From contig NZ_RMBX01000014.1 in NCBI RefSeq assembly GCF_003807585.1, forward strand, positions 62,001 through 126,000: a stretch of 64,000 bases of DNA, read 5' to 3'. Shown piece by piece: positions 8,185 through 17,231 of this stretch; the first letter of the stretch is position 1, and every line of letters starts with the position of its first letter. Origin of the DNA: Chitinophaga barathri. Lineage in GTDB: Bacteria > Bacteroidota > Bacteroidia > Chitinophagales > Chitinophagaceae. A program made the translations under genes and the position numbers. The notes below the pieces were generated by a model. The model saw only the letters and a list, made by a program, of their open reading frames with translations. It was not told the origin of the DNA and ran no database searches.

Positions 8185-8865
8185 ATGTTCTACACCCTTG
8201 TTACAATGGTGCAGAAGAACCGTTATTTTTTTATTCCATTCCTTGTATGGATAATCTTAGGCGGCCTCCTGATATTATTGTACCCGAAAGAAGACCTATT
8301 CCTCACCGTCAATCAGCTGCACAATCCGGTGGCTGACATCCTCACCACCATCACCACCTACCTGGGCGATGGTAAAACATACGGCGGCATCCTGCTCATC
8401 CTCCTGATCAGGCGCCAATGGCGGCCTTTTATGATCAGCGCTTCCATCCTTGCTTTGGTAACCCTGCTGGTCATCAGCGGCAAACATGTGTTTGACGAGC
8501 CGCGGCCCATCACCTATTTCGCGGATATCGCCTCCACGCTGCACACGGTATCATGGGTGCCGCCACATGCGTGGAACAGTTTTCCGTCCGGGCATACTTC
8601 CACGGCCTTCGCACTATTCTGCTTTATGGCCATCTGGTGGGAGAAAAAACAGATGGGTCTGCTGTTCTTTGCACTGGGACTGGCCGCGGCACATTCGCGG
8701 ATCTACCTTTGCCAGCATTTTTTTGAAGACGTATATGCCGGCAGCATCATCGGTACTTTCAGCAGCGTATTCATCTACGGGCTGTTTGAACTTAGAAAAA
8801 CGGGCAAACCGGGTACTACACGCTCCCGTGAAACCGTTATTACTCCGTCCGCGGGCGTAGCCTGA
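8185..8865 (+). CDS. PAP2-family membrane phosphatase
   Basis: Integral-membrane phosphatase of the type-2 phosphatidic acid phosphatase family; acts on lipid phosphates or pyrophosphates at the outer face of the inner membrane. The three catalytic motifs are intact: K100-x6-RP (KHVFDEPRP), P-S135-G-H137 (SFPSGHTS) and S171-R-x5-H178-x3-D182 (SRIYLCQHFFED). Six membrane segments are predicted by eye over 226 residues. It lies 46 bases after the LptF/G gene and before a GT39 glycosyltransferase, so lipid A dephosphorylation (LpxE/LpxF-like) or undecaprenyl-pyrophosphate recycling are both plausible; the motifs do not separate them. Confidence 0.88.
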   Translation: MFYTLVTMVQKNRYFFIPFLVWIILGGLLILLYPKEDLFLTVNQLHNPVADILTTITTYLGDGKTYGGILLILLIRRQWRPFMISASILALVTLLVISGKHVFDEPRPITYFADIASTLHTVSWVPPHAWNSFPSGHTSTAFALFCFMAIWWEKKQMGLLFFALGLAAAHSRIYLCQHFFEDVYAGSIIGTFSSVFIYGLFELRKTGKPGTTRSRETVITPSAGVA

Positions 8866-8943
8866 AACGGCGTCATTCACCTTACCTGAGGAACTCAGTG
8901 CTTCGCGGCCCCGCGCCCGGAGCACATAAATCGTATTATCCTG

Positions 8944-10581
8944 ATGAAGTATCTGCTGATAGCTATTGTAGCTGCCCTGTTGTTCATTCCTTTTCTTGGC
9001 GACTCTCACCTGTTCGACTGGGATGAGATCAATTTCGCGGAAGCTGCGCGGGAAATGATCGTGACCGGCAACTATTCGCAGGTACAGATCGATTTCTCTC
9101 CTTTCTGGGAAAAGCCCCCGCTGTTCATCTGGTTCCAGGCGCTCAGCATGAAACTCTTTGGCATCAATGATTTCGCCGCGCGTTTCCCGAATGCCGTGAT
9201 CGGTATTGCCACGCTGCTCACTTTTTTTCATATCGGCAAAAAACAGGTGGATGAAAAGTTCGGCCTCTGGTGGGCGCTGGTGTATGCCGGCAGCTGGCTG
9301 CCGCATTTTTATTTTAAGTCCGGCATCATCGATCCTGCTTTTAACTATTTTATTTTCCTCGGCCTGTATTTTGCCTATCGCATCGGTTATGCTGAAAAAG
9401 CGTTCCGCATGGCGATCTTCAGCGGGATATTCCTCGGGCTGGCGGTGCTCACCAAAGGCCCCGCGGCCATCCTGATATCCGGCCTTACGCTCGTGGTGTA
9501 CTGGGTCTACAACAAATTCCGCATTTATATCCGCATCCCGCACCTGCTGCTGATCGCCACTTCCGCCATCGTCACCACGCTGCTGTGGTTCGGTTACGAG
9601 ATAGCCAGCCATGGCTGGTGGTTCGTGGAAGAGTTCGTAAAATACCAGTGGCGCCTGTTTTCCACGCCGGATGCGGGGCACGACCAGCCTTTCTTTTACC
9701 ACCCGATGGTATTGCTGATAGGTTGTTTCCCGGCGAGCCTGTTCCTTTTCAGTTATATCACCACCGCGCGCGCAAAATCCATTTATCTCTCGCAACCCAC
9801 GGAGGGAAAGGATTTCAGGGTATGGATGTGGGTACTGTTCTGGGTAGTACTTATTCTCTTCAGCATTGTCAAGACCAAGATCGTACATTATTCCTCGCTC
9901 TGTTATTTCCCGCTGAGCTACCTCGCGGCGCTGCAGGTGTACCGCCTGCTGGAAGGCCGGTTCACTCTCAAAGGCTGGAATATTTCCCTTATCCTGGTGA
10001 TCGGCATAATATTGGGGCTGGCAATAGGCGTGCTGCCGCTGGTGGGTATTTACAAAAACGAGCTGATCCCGCACATCGGCGACCGTTTTGCCCGGGCGAA
10101 CCTGCAGGCGGATATCCATTTCAGTTTTGGCGAAATGGCGTTTGGCCTTATATATATGGTGTTGGTGATCGTGAGTTGTGTACTGCTGTTCCGCAAAAAA
10201 GTGCAGCGGGGCCTGCTTTGCCTCTTTGCCAGCAGCGTCCTGATGATATGGATCACCGTGGTGCATTTTGTGCCGAAGGTGGAGGGGTTCAGCCAGCGTG
10301 CGGCCATTGAATATTACGAATCCTTTATCGGGAAGGATGTGTATGTGAAGCCGCTGAGTTATCACAGTTATGCACACCTTTATTATAGCAGGAAACAGCC
10401 GACGCAGAACAAGGCCTATTACACGGACAAAGCCAGCCGTGAAAAGTGGCTGCTGGAAGGCGATATAGACAAACCGGCCTATTTTATCTGCCGCATCACC
10501 GATGCGGAGCCCTGGCGACAGCACCCGAACCTGCAGGAGATCGGGGAAAAGAACGGGTTTGTCTTCTTCAAACGGAAATGA
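8944..10581 (+). CDS. GT39-family membrane glycosyltransferase (ArnT-like)
   Basis: A 545-residue polytopic membrane protein of the GT-C fold. The catalytic acidic pair of the first periplasmic loop is seen in FDWDEINFAEAAREM (about residues 24-38), followed by the GT39 hallmark FWEKPPLFIWFQAL. About twelve hydrophobic segments follow and a small soluble C-terminal part. Enzymes of this type transfer a sugar from a polyprenyl phosphate to lipid A or to protein. The neighbours (LPS permease, PAP2 phosphatase, same strand) favour lipid A decoration. A terminator follows at 10639. Confidence 0.88.
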   Translation: MKYLLIAIVAALLFIPFLGDSHLFDWDEINFAEAAREMIVTGNYSQVQIDFSPFWEKPPLFIWFQALSMKLFGINDFAARFPNAVIGIATLLTFFHIGKKQVDEKFGLWWALVYAGSWLPHFYFKSGIIDPAFNYFIFLGLYFAYRIGYAEKAFRMAIFSGIFLGLAVLTKGPAAILISGLTLVVYWVYNKFRIYIRIPHLLLIATSAIVTTLLWFGYEIASHGWWFVEEFVKYQWRLFSTPDAGHDQPFFYHPMVLLIGCFPASLFLFSYITTARAKSIYLSQPTEGKDFRVWMWVLFWVVLILFSIVKTKIVHYSSLCYFPLSYLAALQVYRLLEGRFTLKGWNISLILVIGIILGLAIGVLPLVGIYKNELIPHIGDRFARANLQADIHFSFGEMAFGLIYMVLVIVSCVLLFRKKVQRGLLCLFASSVLMIWITVVHFVPKVEGFSQRAAIEYYESFIGKDVYVKPLSYHSYAHLYYSRKQPTQNKAYYTDKASREKWLLEGDIDKPAYFICRITDAEPWRQHPNLQEIGEKNGFVFFKRK

Positions 10582-10638
10582 CCGAAAAAGGGGTAAGCCC
10601 AGGTAAAGATACTTCCCTCCCACGGCGCCATAAACATC

Positions 10639-10686
10639 AATGCCGGGTAAACACAGGAATCTCCTGCTGCTCACCCGGCATTTTTA
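10639..10686 (+). terminator. Terminator of the lptF-PAP2-GT39 group
   Basis: Nine-bp stem ATGCCGGGT / ACCCGGCAT around a long loop, followed by a run of five T on the plus strand. It may also stop the convergent superoxide dismutase transcript less efficiently. Confidence 0.65.
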
Positions 10687-10702
10687 TGTCGTACAGACTG
10701 CG

Positions 10703-11437
10703 TTATTTCTTCAGTGCTTCCGCGTACAGCTCATTCACCGTATTCCAGTTCACCACATTCCAGAACGCCGTGATGTAATCGGGGCGTTTGTTCTGGTACT
10801 TGAGGTAATAAGCGTGTTCCCAAACGTCCAGGCCGAGGATGGGGGTGCCCGGTTCTTTGGCCAGGTTGGTCATCAATGGATTGTCCTGGTTGGGCGTGGA
10901 GGTGATGGCCAGGCCACCGCCTTTTTTCACGATCAGCCATGCCCAGCCGCTGCCGAATACGCCTTTGGCGGCATCGGCGAACTTGGTCTGCATTGCTTCC
11001 TGCGAACCAAAAGCAGTGCTGATGGCTTGCTTCAGTGCATCAGCGGGAGCGGATTTGGTGCCGGACAGCAGGGTCCAGAAGAGGCTGTGGTTGTAATGAC
11101 CACCTGCGTTGTTGCGAACGGCGGCGTCATTAGCGGTCACTTTGGAGAGGATTTCCCCGAGGCTGAGACCGGCGAAAGCACCTTCTTTTGTGGCGTTGTT
11201 CAGATTGGTAACGTAGGCAGCATGATGTTTTCCGTGGTGGATCTCCATGGTCATCTTATCGATGTTCGGCTCCAGGGCGTCCGTAGCGTAGGGCAGCGCG
11301 GGCAGCGTAAAGGGCGCCTTAAGGGCCAGGAGGCTTTTATTGTCCGCCGCGGGAGCGGCTGCCCAGCCGGTTCCGGGGTTTGCAAGAGCTGCAATCCCTG
11401 CGAGGCCGGCCAATTTTATGAATTCTCTTTTATTCAT
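10703..11437 (-). CDS. sod: Exported iron/manganese superoxide dismutase
   Basis: Converts superoxide to oxygen and hydrogen peroxide. All four metal ligands are present: H67 (EIHHGKHH), H117 (HYNHSLFW), D204 and H208 (LDVWEHAYY). GGH before the second ligand and Q184 in NQDNPLM point to a manganese or cambialistic enzyme (family inference). Unlike cytosolic forms it has about 30 extra N-terminal residues, NKREFIKLAGLAGIAALA ending in WAAAPA, a signal peptide resembling Tat leaders (KR instead of RR), so it probably acts in the periplasm. It stands alone between the GT39 gene and an inverted repeat at 11470-11509 that overlaps its promoter. Confidence 0.95.
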   Translation of the reverse strand: MNKREFIKLAGLAGIAALANPGTGWAAAPAADNKSLLALKAPFTLPALPYATDALEPNIDKMTMEIHHGKHHAAYVTNLNNATKEGAFAGLSLGEILSKVTANDAAVRNNAGGHYNHSLFWTLLSGTKSAPADALKQAISTAFGSQEAMQTKFADAAKGVFGSGWAWLIVKKGGGLAITSTPNQDNPLMTNLAKEPGTPILGLDVWEHAYYLKYQNKRPDYITAFWNVVNWNTVNELYAEALKK

Positions 11438-11455
11438 ATGAAAATATTAATGTTA

Positions 11456-11509
11456 CAAATCTATAATTTAACATCACAATGGGAGCAAATTTTACACCAA
11501 TGTGATGTT
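11456..11509 (-). promoter_or_regulatory. sod promoter with overlapping inverted repeat
   Basis: A -7 element TAGATTTG (minus strand) lies at 11456-11463. Just upstream a perfect 9-bp inverted repeat, AACATCACA (11470-11478) and TGTGATGTT (11501-11509), brackets the -33 region, where a TTTG occurs at a slightly long spacing (22). This is the layout of an operator for a dimeric regulator; the regulator is not identified. Confidence 0.5.
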
Positions 11510-12093
11510 TTAGGGTTGAAAAACCGAACATAATATTATCGTTATATTTGCTAACTGATTAAAATAAAGTAGAAGAATATAGTTTAATTTGAAATTAATT
11601 GCTATTTTACTTTTATATTCATGTGTTGTAGTAGTAGTATTTTAATCATTTTCGAAAGATGAAGCTATTTATCCCTGGAATAAGGCTTTACCCTTCCCCG
11701 AACCGGACTTCGCCGGAGGGAAACCTGTACTTCCTTCACCGGCTGCCGCCGGCACTCGTCCATCCCCCGCAAATGTTTGAATGTAGTTCTTGATTTTCCT
11801 TCAGTTCATAATTTAACCGCTATTCCCCAAAAGAGGGGCTTAGCAGACACAGATATACTTTACCAGGCTGTGAAGCCGGGAAGCCAACAGTATTTTTAAC
11901 AGATTTAATTTTAATTCACTTATTGCTTGTTTTGAAGCCTGAGAGGAGTTTTTTAATTAAAGCCCTTTTCCGGCGGAGAAAAGATTTGGTGAATGGTCCT
12001 TATACTTTGAAGTACATAATAACCTAACGAAGCATCAAGGAGCACCACGAAAAGCAGAATTGATCACCTAGTAAAATTGAGAGTGGAGGCAGC
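11510..12093. other. Long gene-free region before the ThiF cluster
   Basis: No reading frame convinces me here. An exact -7 element TATATTTG (plus) lies at 11543-11550 but lacks a -33 at normal spacing; TTTA-N19-TTGTTTTG at 11904-11934 is a weaker promoter candidate. A GC-rich patch at about 11683-11775 with several CCGG palindromes contrasts with AT-rich flanks. The length suggests a long leader or regulatory region for the downstream five-gene cluster. Confidence 0.4.
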
Positions 12094-13197
12094 ATGACAA
12101 TCCAGGAACGTATACAGCAGTCACGGCATGAGCGTTTAACCTATTCGCCAGTATTTTTTGAGCCAGCCCGGAAAGAGGAAAAGGATGCCCTGCTGGGTCT
12201 ATTGCGTGAAAACCCGCAGATCAGCGTATTTGACGAGCTCCACAGCCAGATGAGGGAGCTTATCAAAATTAGCCATCCTACCCGCAGCCTCACGGCAGCG
12301 GAGACCGAAGCCGCCATCGCGCGGCATCTGGACGGGGTACAGCCGGAAGACTACGGCGTCTGGGTATATTTTCCCTGGTCCGGCAAGGTGGTACACCTGC
12401 TGGGAAGGGAAGAGTTCATAGCCTTGCGCACATCCCGCAACATGCATAAGATCACCGCGGAAGAAAGGGACTTGCTGGCAGAGAAAAAGATCGGCATTAT
12501 CGGCCTGAGCGTAGGGCAGACGATTGCGCTCACGCTGGCCATGGAAAGGGTGTGCGGCGAATTGCGGCTTGCGGATTTTGATGCGGTGGAGCTGACGAAC
12601 ATGAACCGGCTGCGTACGGATGTGTCCAGCCTGGGAATGCCCAAAGTGATCGTAGCGGCCCGCGAGATCGCGGAAATGGATCCTTATCTCAGCGTCAAAT
12701 GTTTTACAGACGGCGCTACAGAAAACAATTTAGACAGCTTCCTGACCGAAGGCGGTAAACTGGATATACTCGTGGAAGAGTGCGACGGCATAGACGTAAA
12801 GATACTCAGCCGCCAGAAAGCCAAAGCCCTGCAAATACCCGTGGTGATGGATACGAACGACCGCGGCATGCTGGATATTGAACGGTACGACCTGGACCCG
12901 GATTACCCGATGCTCCACGGCCTCATTCCGCAGATTGATGACCTCAGCACGCTGCGCCACCTCACCAACGAGGAAAAGGTGCCCATCCTGGGCCCGATGG
13001 CAGGTTTCGCCGATATGAGCCAACGAATGAAATATTCCGTGGGGCAGATCGGCAAAACAATTACGACCTGGCCGCAACTGGCATCATCTGTGATGCTGGG
13101 AGGTGCAATGGTAACTGATACATGCAGGCGCATACTGCTGGATCAGCTGAGGGTATCAGGCCGGTATTATGTGGATTTTGATCAACTTATTCAATAA
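12094..13197 (+). CDS. E1/ThiF-like adenylyltransferase domain protein (Rv1355c-like)
   Basis: A 367-residue cytoplasmic protein with an E1-like nucleotide-binding domain after a 130-residue N-terminal region of unknown fold. Visible E1 features: the glycine loop GIIGLSVGQ (residues 134-142), acidic D161 after LRLA, the NMNRLR motif with N171/R172, GMPK with K184, and LVEECDGID (227-234), the counterpart of the VDCTDN segment. No CxxC zinc pairs and no obvious transfer cysteine, so it may adenylate a carboxylate rather than run a thioester relay. It resembles the ThiF part of Rv1355c-type proteins but lacks their C-terminal nitroreductase domain. First gene of a tight cluster; the acyltransferase gene starts 27 bases later. 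A purine-rich GAGTGGAGG precedes the ATG. Confidence 0.75.
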   Translation: MTIQERIQQSRHERLTYSPVFFEPARKEEKDALLGLLRENPQISVFDELHSQMRELIKISHPTRSLTAAETEAAIARHLDGVQPEDYGVWVYFPWSGKVVHLLGREEFIALRTSRNMHKITAEERDLLAEKKIGIIGLSVGQTIALTLAMERVCGELRLADFDAVELTNMNRLRTDVSSLGMPKVIVAAREIAEMDPYLSVKCFTDGATENNLDSFLTEGGKLDILVEECDGIDVKILSRQKAKALQIPVVMDTNDRGMLDIERYDLDPDYPMLHGLIPQIDDLSTLRHLTNEEKVPILGPMAGFADMSQRMKYSVGQIGKTITTWPQLASSVMLGGAMVTDTCRRILLDQLRVSGRYYVDFDQLIQ

Positions 13198-13224
13198 TGC
13201 CCCTGTAAATAAAAGAAGCAACCA

Positions 13225-13923
13225 ATGAGCGCACCGATTAACGTAAGGGCTTTTTTTGCACCGGATGACCCGGAGGCAGCTATGCGGTTTTACGAAGGCC
13301 ACAGTAAATTGTTGCAGATATACTTCGGTATCACCAAGATCACGTCCGGCAACGTGGACTGGATCAACCACAGGAATACCGTGGTGGTGATCGTGGAGGA
13401 CGATACCGGCACCAAAACCTATGGCGGCGCTCGCGTGCAGATGGCGGACGGGGTACTCCCCCTGCCTATCGAAACGGCAATCGGCAAGTATGATCCCAAG
13501 ATATATTCAGATGTGAAGATCGGCAGCGCGGAGATCTGCGGCTTGTGGAACTCGAAGGAAGTAGCCGGTATGGGCATCGGAAGCCTGATACTCAGCAGGG
13601 TATGCGTGGCGCTCATGACCCAGCTGCCGGTGGACAACGTGCACGTACTCTGCGCCCCCGTAACCACCCGTGGGGCCAAAAGAGTGGGCGCCGTGATAGA
13701 TACCTCCCTCGGCAACGAAGGGGTGTTCTATTACCCTAAAGACGACCTGGTGGCTACCGCCATGATCATCAGGGACATACACGAAGTAGCCAGCGCGGAC
13801 CCCGGTGAAAGAGAACTGATACGCAACCTCCGCAGCAACCCCAACCAGGTAAGGACAGAAACGGGCCCTAAAGGAACTTTTGAAGTGAATTACCTGCTCG
13901 GTCTGCCACAAATGGTGCAATAA
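13225..13923 (+). CDS. GNAT / FeeM-like N-acyltransferase
   Basis: A 232-residue protein with a GNAT-type acyl-CoA or acyl-ACP binding core: strand KIGSAEICGLWNSKEVAG running into the pyrophosphate-binding turn GMGIGS (115-120) and helix LILSRVCVALM. The overall pattern resembles N-acyl amino acid synthases of the FeeM family and, more remotely, acyl-homoserine-lactone synthases, which share this fold. The substrate cannot be read from sequence. Its place between an adenylating enzyme and a membrane histidine kinase suggests it makes a small acylated molecule sensed by that kinase (inference). The gap to the kinase start is 34 bases. Confidence 0.65.
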   Translation: MSAPINVRAFFAPDDPEAAMRFYEGHSKLLQIYFGITKITSGNVDWINHRNTVVVIVEDDTGTKTYGGARVQMADGVLPLPIETAIGKYDPKIYSDVKIGSAEICGLWNSKEVAGMGIGSLILSRVCVALMTQLPVDNVHVLCAPVTTRGAKRVGAVIDTSLGNEGVFYYPKDDLVATAMIIRDIHEVASADPGERELIRNLRSNPNQVRTETGPKGTFEVNYLLGLPQMVQ

Positions 13924-13957
13924 TCTGTTATGTTTGCATATACAATCCCGATTTGAG

Positions 13958-16120
13958 ATGCCTATACGTTTTTTTGTTTTGTTTTTCCTCGTCCTGCCTG
14001 GGTATGGGAACGTTTTTGCATCTGAACCGGTAGTATTCAGAGACAGCTCAAAACTCATGCAGATAGGGCAATCTCTGGACCTTTACCGGGACAGTACCAA
14101 CCTGCTTACCATCGACCAAATCCGGAAACAGCAATTTGCGCCTACCGGGCAAACAGTGCCTAACCTCCAGATCTCCCCCTTTTCAAACTGGGCCCGCTTC
14201 TTTATCAAAAATGAAACAGACCTGCCACGACTGTTGCTGGAAGTGGAATACCCGACCATAGACGAGATCACCCTGTACGAAGTACTCCCAGGCGGCGGTT
14301 ACCGTATTGTCAGCCTCGGCCAGTTCCAGCCTTACCGGAACCGTCCTTACGACCATCAGAACTACATCTACCCCCTGGACATCCCGCATGGCGAAACCCG
14401 GGAGTTTTACCTGAAAGTAAGGGCCGGCGAACAGGCGCAGCTGCCCGTTTACCTCGGCGCGGAGACCACCCTCAACGTCAAAAACAACGAAAGGAACTTC
14501 ATTTTCGGGCTGTACATCGGCATCATCCTCGTAATGGCCCTGTACAACTTCTTCATATACCTTACCACCAGGGACCGGAGCTACCTCATCTACGTAAGTT
14601 ATATCATCTGTGTGGGCCTCACCCAGGCATCGCAGCAGGGCTATACCTTCCGCTTCCTCTGGCCGAACAATATGTGGCTGGCCGCGCACGACACGCTCAT
14701 CATCCCCGTGCTGAACGGCATCACCGCCGCCCTGTTCATACAATCGTTCCTCCATACCCGCGAGCGTTACAAGCTCGGGCACAAAATACTCACCGGGGTG
14801 GTGATCGCCTATTCACTGGTGCTCATCCCCACGTTCATAGACCAGTACTTTATCGCGAACATGATGGCCCAGATCACTGCCATGACCGCTTCGCTGGCCG
14901 CTATGTTCATCGGTTTCAAAGTAGCGGGGACGGGCTTTATACCCGCCCGTTATTTCCTGCTGGCCTGGAGCATCTTCCTCACGAGCGTATGCATTTTCGT
15001 GATGCGGAACTTCAACATCCTGCCGTACAATGACTTTACCTACTATGCCCTGCAGGTAGGCTCCGCGGCGGAGGTAACCCTCCTCTCCTTTGCCCTGGCG
15101 AATAAGATCAATATCTACCGCAAGGAAAAAGAAGAATCACAGGCCATGGCGCTGGCCGTATCGCAGGAGAACGAGCAGCTGGTGCGCGAACAGAACATTG
15201 TGTTGGAAGCCAAAGTAGCCGAACGCACCGAGGCGTTGCAGAACTCGAACAAAGAACTGAACCGTGTGCTGAATAACCTGAAAGAAGCCCAGACCCAGCT
15301 GGTGGAAGCCGAAAAGATGGCCTCCCTCGGTCAGCTCACGGCCGGTATCGCCCACGAGATCAACAATCCTATCAACTTCGTGACCAGCAACATCAAACCG
15401 CTGAAGCTCGATTTTGAAGACCTGAAGGCGCTGCTGCGCAAATACGAATCCATCAATCCCGCGGATGATGTGCAGGAGAAACTCAACGAGATAGAACAGT
15501 TCAAGCAGCAGATCGATATCGATTACGTACACACGGAGATAGAAACCCTCATCAAAGGCATCGAAGACGGGGCGAACCGTACGGCCGAGATCGTGAAAGG
15601 GCTGCGTACATTCAGCCGGCTGGACGAGAGCGACCTGAAGTTCGTGGACATCCACGAAGGGCTGAACTCCACGATGGTATTGCTTCGCAATAATGTCCCG
15701 AAAAACGTGACCGTACATTACAATTACGCGGAGCTACCCAAGATAGAGTGTTTTGCGGGCAAGCTGAACCAGGTGTTCCTGAACATCATCAACAACGCGC
15801 TGAACGCCATCAAAATGAAACCGGAGCAGGGAGAAGAAAGCCTCACCATCTCCACCAGGCTGGAAGAGAACAAGATGATCAGCATACGCATCAAGGATTC
15901 CGGCATAGGCATGACGGAAAAGGTGAAAGAAAAGATATTCGAGCCGTTCTTCACTACCAAGGATGTTGGTGAAGGGACGGGCCTTGGATTATCCATTGTA
16001 TTTAGTATCATTGAGAAGCATCATGGTAAGATAGTGGTTGAATCAGAGCCGGGCAAAGGAGCGGAATTTATTATATATTTACCGCAGAATGTGCCAATTG
16101 CCCAAAGTCAAGCGTCCTAA
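13958..16120 (+). CDS. 7TMR-DISM histidine kinase
   Basis: Membrane sensor kinase of 720 residues. A signal peptide (MPIRFFVLFFLVLPGYG) is followed by an extracytoplasmic beta-rich 7TMR-DISMED2 domain (about residues 40-165, with WARFFIKNETDLPRLLLEV), then seven membrane helices of the 7TM-DISM type (about 175-380, LYIGIILVMALYNFFIYLTTRDRSYLIY in part), a coiled coil, and a HisKA/HATPase module. The phospho-accepting H is in LGQLTAGIAHEINNPINF; N, G1 and G2 boxes are IINNALNAI, DSGIGM and GEGTGLGLSIV. DISMED2 domains resemble carbohydrate-binding modules, so it likely senses a small extracellular ligand. I take the ATG at 13958; a TTG at 13934 would add 8 residues before the signal peptide. 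Confidence 0.9.
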   Translation: MPIRFFVLFFLVLPGYGNVFASEPVVFRDSSKLMQIGQSLDLYRDSTNLLTIDQIRKQQFAPTGQTVPNLQISPFSNWARFFIKNETDLPRLLLEVEYPTIDEITLYEVLPGGGYRIVSLGQFQPYRNRPYDHQNYIYPLDIPHGETREFYLKVRAGEQAQLPVYLGAETTLNVKNNERNFIFGLYIGIILVMALYNFFIYLTTRDRSYLIYVSYIICVGLTQASQQGYTFRFLWPNNMWLAAHDTLIIPVLNGITAALFIQSFLHTRERYKLGHKILTGVVIAYSLVLIPTFIDQYFIANMMAQITAMTASLAAMFIGFKVAGTGFIPARYFLLAWSIFLTSVCIFVMRNFNILPYNDFTYYALQVGSAAEVTLLSFALANKINIYRKEKEESQAMALAVSQENEQLVREQNIVLEAKVAERTEALQNSNKELNRVLNNLKEAQTQLVEAEKMASLGQLTAGIAHEINNPINFVTSNIKPLKLDFEDLKALLRKYESINPADDVQEKLNEIEQFKQQIDIDYVHTEIETLIKGIEDGANRTAEIVKGLRTFSRLDESDLKFVDIHEGLNSTMVLLRNNVPKNVTVHYNYAELPKIECFAGKLNQVFLNIINNALNAIKMKPEQGEESLTISTRLEENKMISIRIKDSGIGMTEKVKEKIFEPFFTTKDVGEGTGLGLSIVFSIIEKHHGKIVVESEPGKGAEFIIYLPQNVPIAQSQAS

Positions 16121-16133
16121 TTAAAAGACCCTC

Positions 16134-17231
16134 ATGAAAAATAACCGTATCAGAATTCTGTACATCGACGATGAAGTACATAACCTCAATGCGTTCCGTG
16201 CAAATTTCAGGCGGAGCTACGAGATATATACGGCCAATTCAGCCGCGGAAGGCCTGCAGGTGCTGAAGGGCATTGAAGTGCACATCATCATTGCGGACCA
16301 GAAGATGCCCACCACCACGGGTGTGGAATTTTTCAACCAGATCAAAGACTTACTGCCTGACCCCATCAGGATCCTGCTGACCGGCTATACCGATGTAGAG
16401 GATATCATAGACGCCATCAACAAAGGCCACATTTTTTCCTACATCAAAAAACCCTGGGACGAGCACGAACTTTTTAAAACGATCAATAACGCCTACGAGA
16501 TATATTCCGCCCGCAAACAGCTTAAGGAAAAGGTGCTGGAACTGGAAAAAACAAATGATGAGCTGAACCGTTTCATCTACTCCACTTCCCACGACCTGCG
16601 CGCGCCGCTCATGAGTGTGCAGGGTATCATCAATCTCAGCCGGCTGGACAATTCGATGACGGACCCGCAGGGATATATGGGCATGATAGAGGTCTGCATC
16701 ACCCGGCTGGACAGTTTCATCCAGAAGATCATCGAATATTACCGCAACTCCCGTCTTGACCTCGAATTCGAAAAGATTGACTTCAACCTCCTGATCGATG
16801 ATTGTATCGATACCTTCAAACATCAGAACACCTCTATCAATTTTAATGTGAAAGTGGATCAGCTGGTACCTTTTAAAGGCGATTTCTTCAGGATCAGCGT
16901 TATTTTGAACAATCTCATTTCAAACGCCGTTAAATATCAAAAGCCTGACGAATCGAGCCCGCAGGTGAATCTGTCTGTCAAGGTGGAACCGCACAAAGCC
17001 ACCATCCGTATCGAAGATAATGGCATCGGTATCCTGAGCGAGCACTTAAGTAATATTTTCAAGATGTTCTTCCGCTCCAAGAACAATAACAAGCCCGGCA
17101 GCGGGATCGGCTTATACATCGTGAAAGAAGCCCTTAGCAAGATCGGCGGCACCATTGGTGTTGATTCCCGTTATGGTGAAGGCACCCAATTTGAAATTAC
17201 GATTCCAAACAGAAATGAATTCGATTCCTGA
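16134..17231 (+). CDS. Receiver-histidine kinase fusion protein
   Basis: A 365-residue soluble protein: N-terminal receiver (about residues 5-120; acidic DDE near the start, phospho-acceptor D in IIIADQKMPTTTG, K in YIKKPWDEHEL), a short coiled coil, then HisKA with H in YSTSHDLRAPLMSVQGI and an HATPase domain (LNNLISNAVKYQ, DNGIGIL, GSGIGLYIV). It probably receives phosphate from the upstream 7TMR-DISM kinase and passes it on. It starts 13 bases after that kinase and its end overlaps the next receiver gene by 17 bases, showing translational coupling. Confidence 0.9.
   Translation: MKNNRIRILYIDDEVHNLNAFRANFRRSYEIYTANSAAEGLQVLKGIEVHIIIADQKMPTTTGVEFFNQIKDLLPDPIRILLTGYTDVEDIIDAINKGHIFSYIKKPWDEHELFKTINNAYEIYSARKQLKEKVLELEKTNDELNRFIYSTSHDLRAPLMSVQGIINLSRLDNSMTDPQGYMGMIEVCITRLDSFIQKIIEYYRNSRLDLEFEKIDFNLLIDDCIDTFKHQNTSINFNVKVDQLVPFKGDFFRISVILNNLISNAVKYQKPDESSPQVNLSVKVEPHKATIRIEDNGIGILSEHLSNIFKMFFRSKNNNKPGSGIGLYIVKEALSKIGGTIGVDSRYGEGTQFEITIPNRNEFDS

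Noticed and set aside
8614..10674. Long open frame antisense to the GT39 gene (686 codons)
   Set aside because: Its protein has no recognisable domain and the plus-strand frame encodes a clear membrane glycosyltransferase; it is a shadow of GC-rich codons.
11683..11775. Riboswitch in the GC-rich patch before the ThiF cluster
   Set aside because: Several short CCGG palindromes are present but no known riboswitch pattern and no single stable layout.
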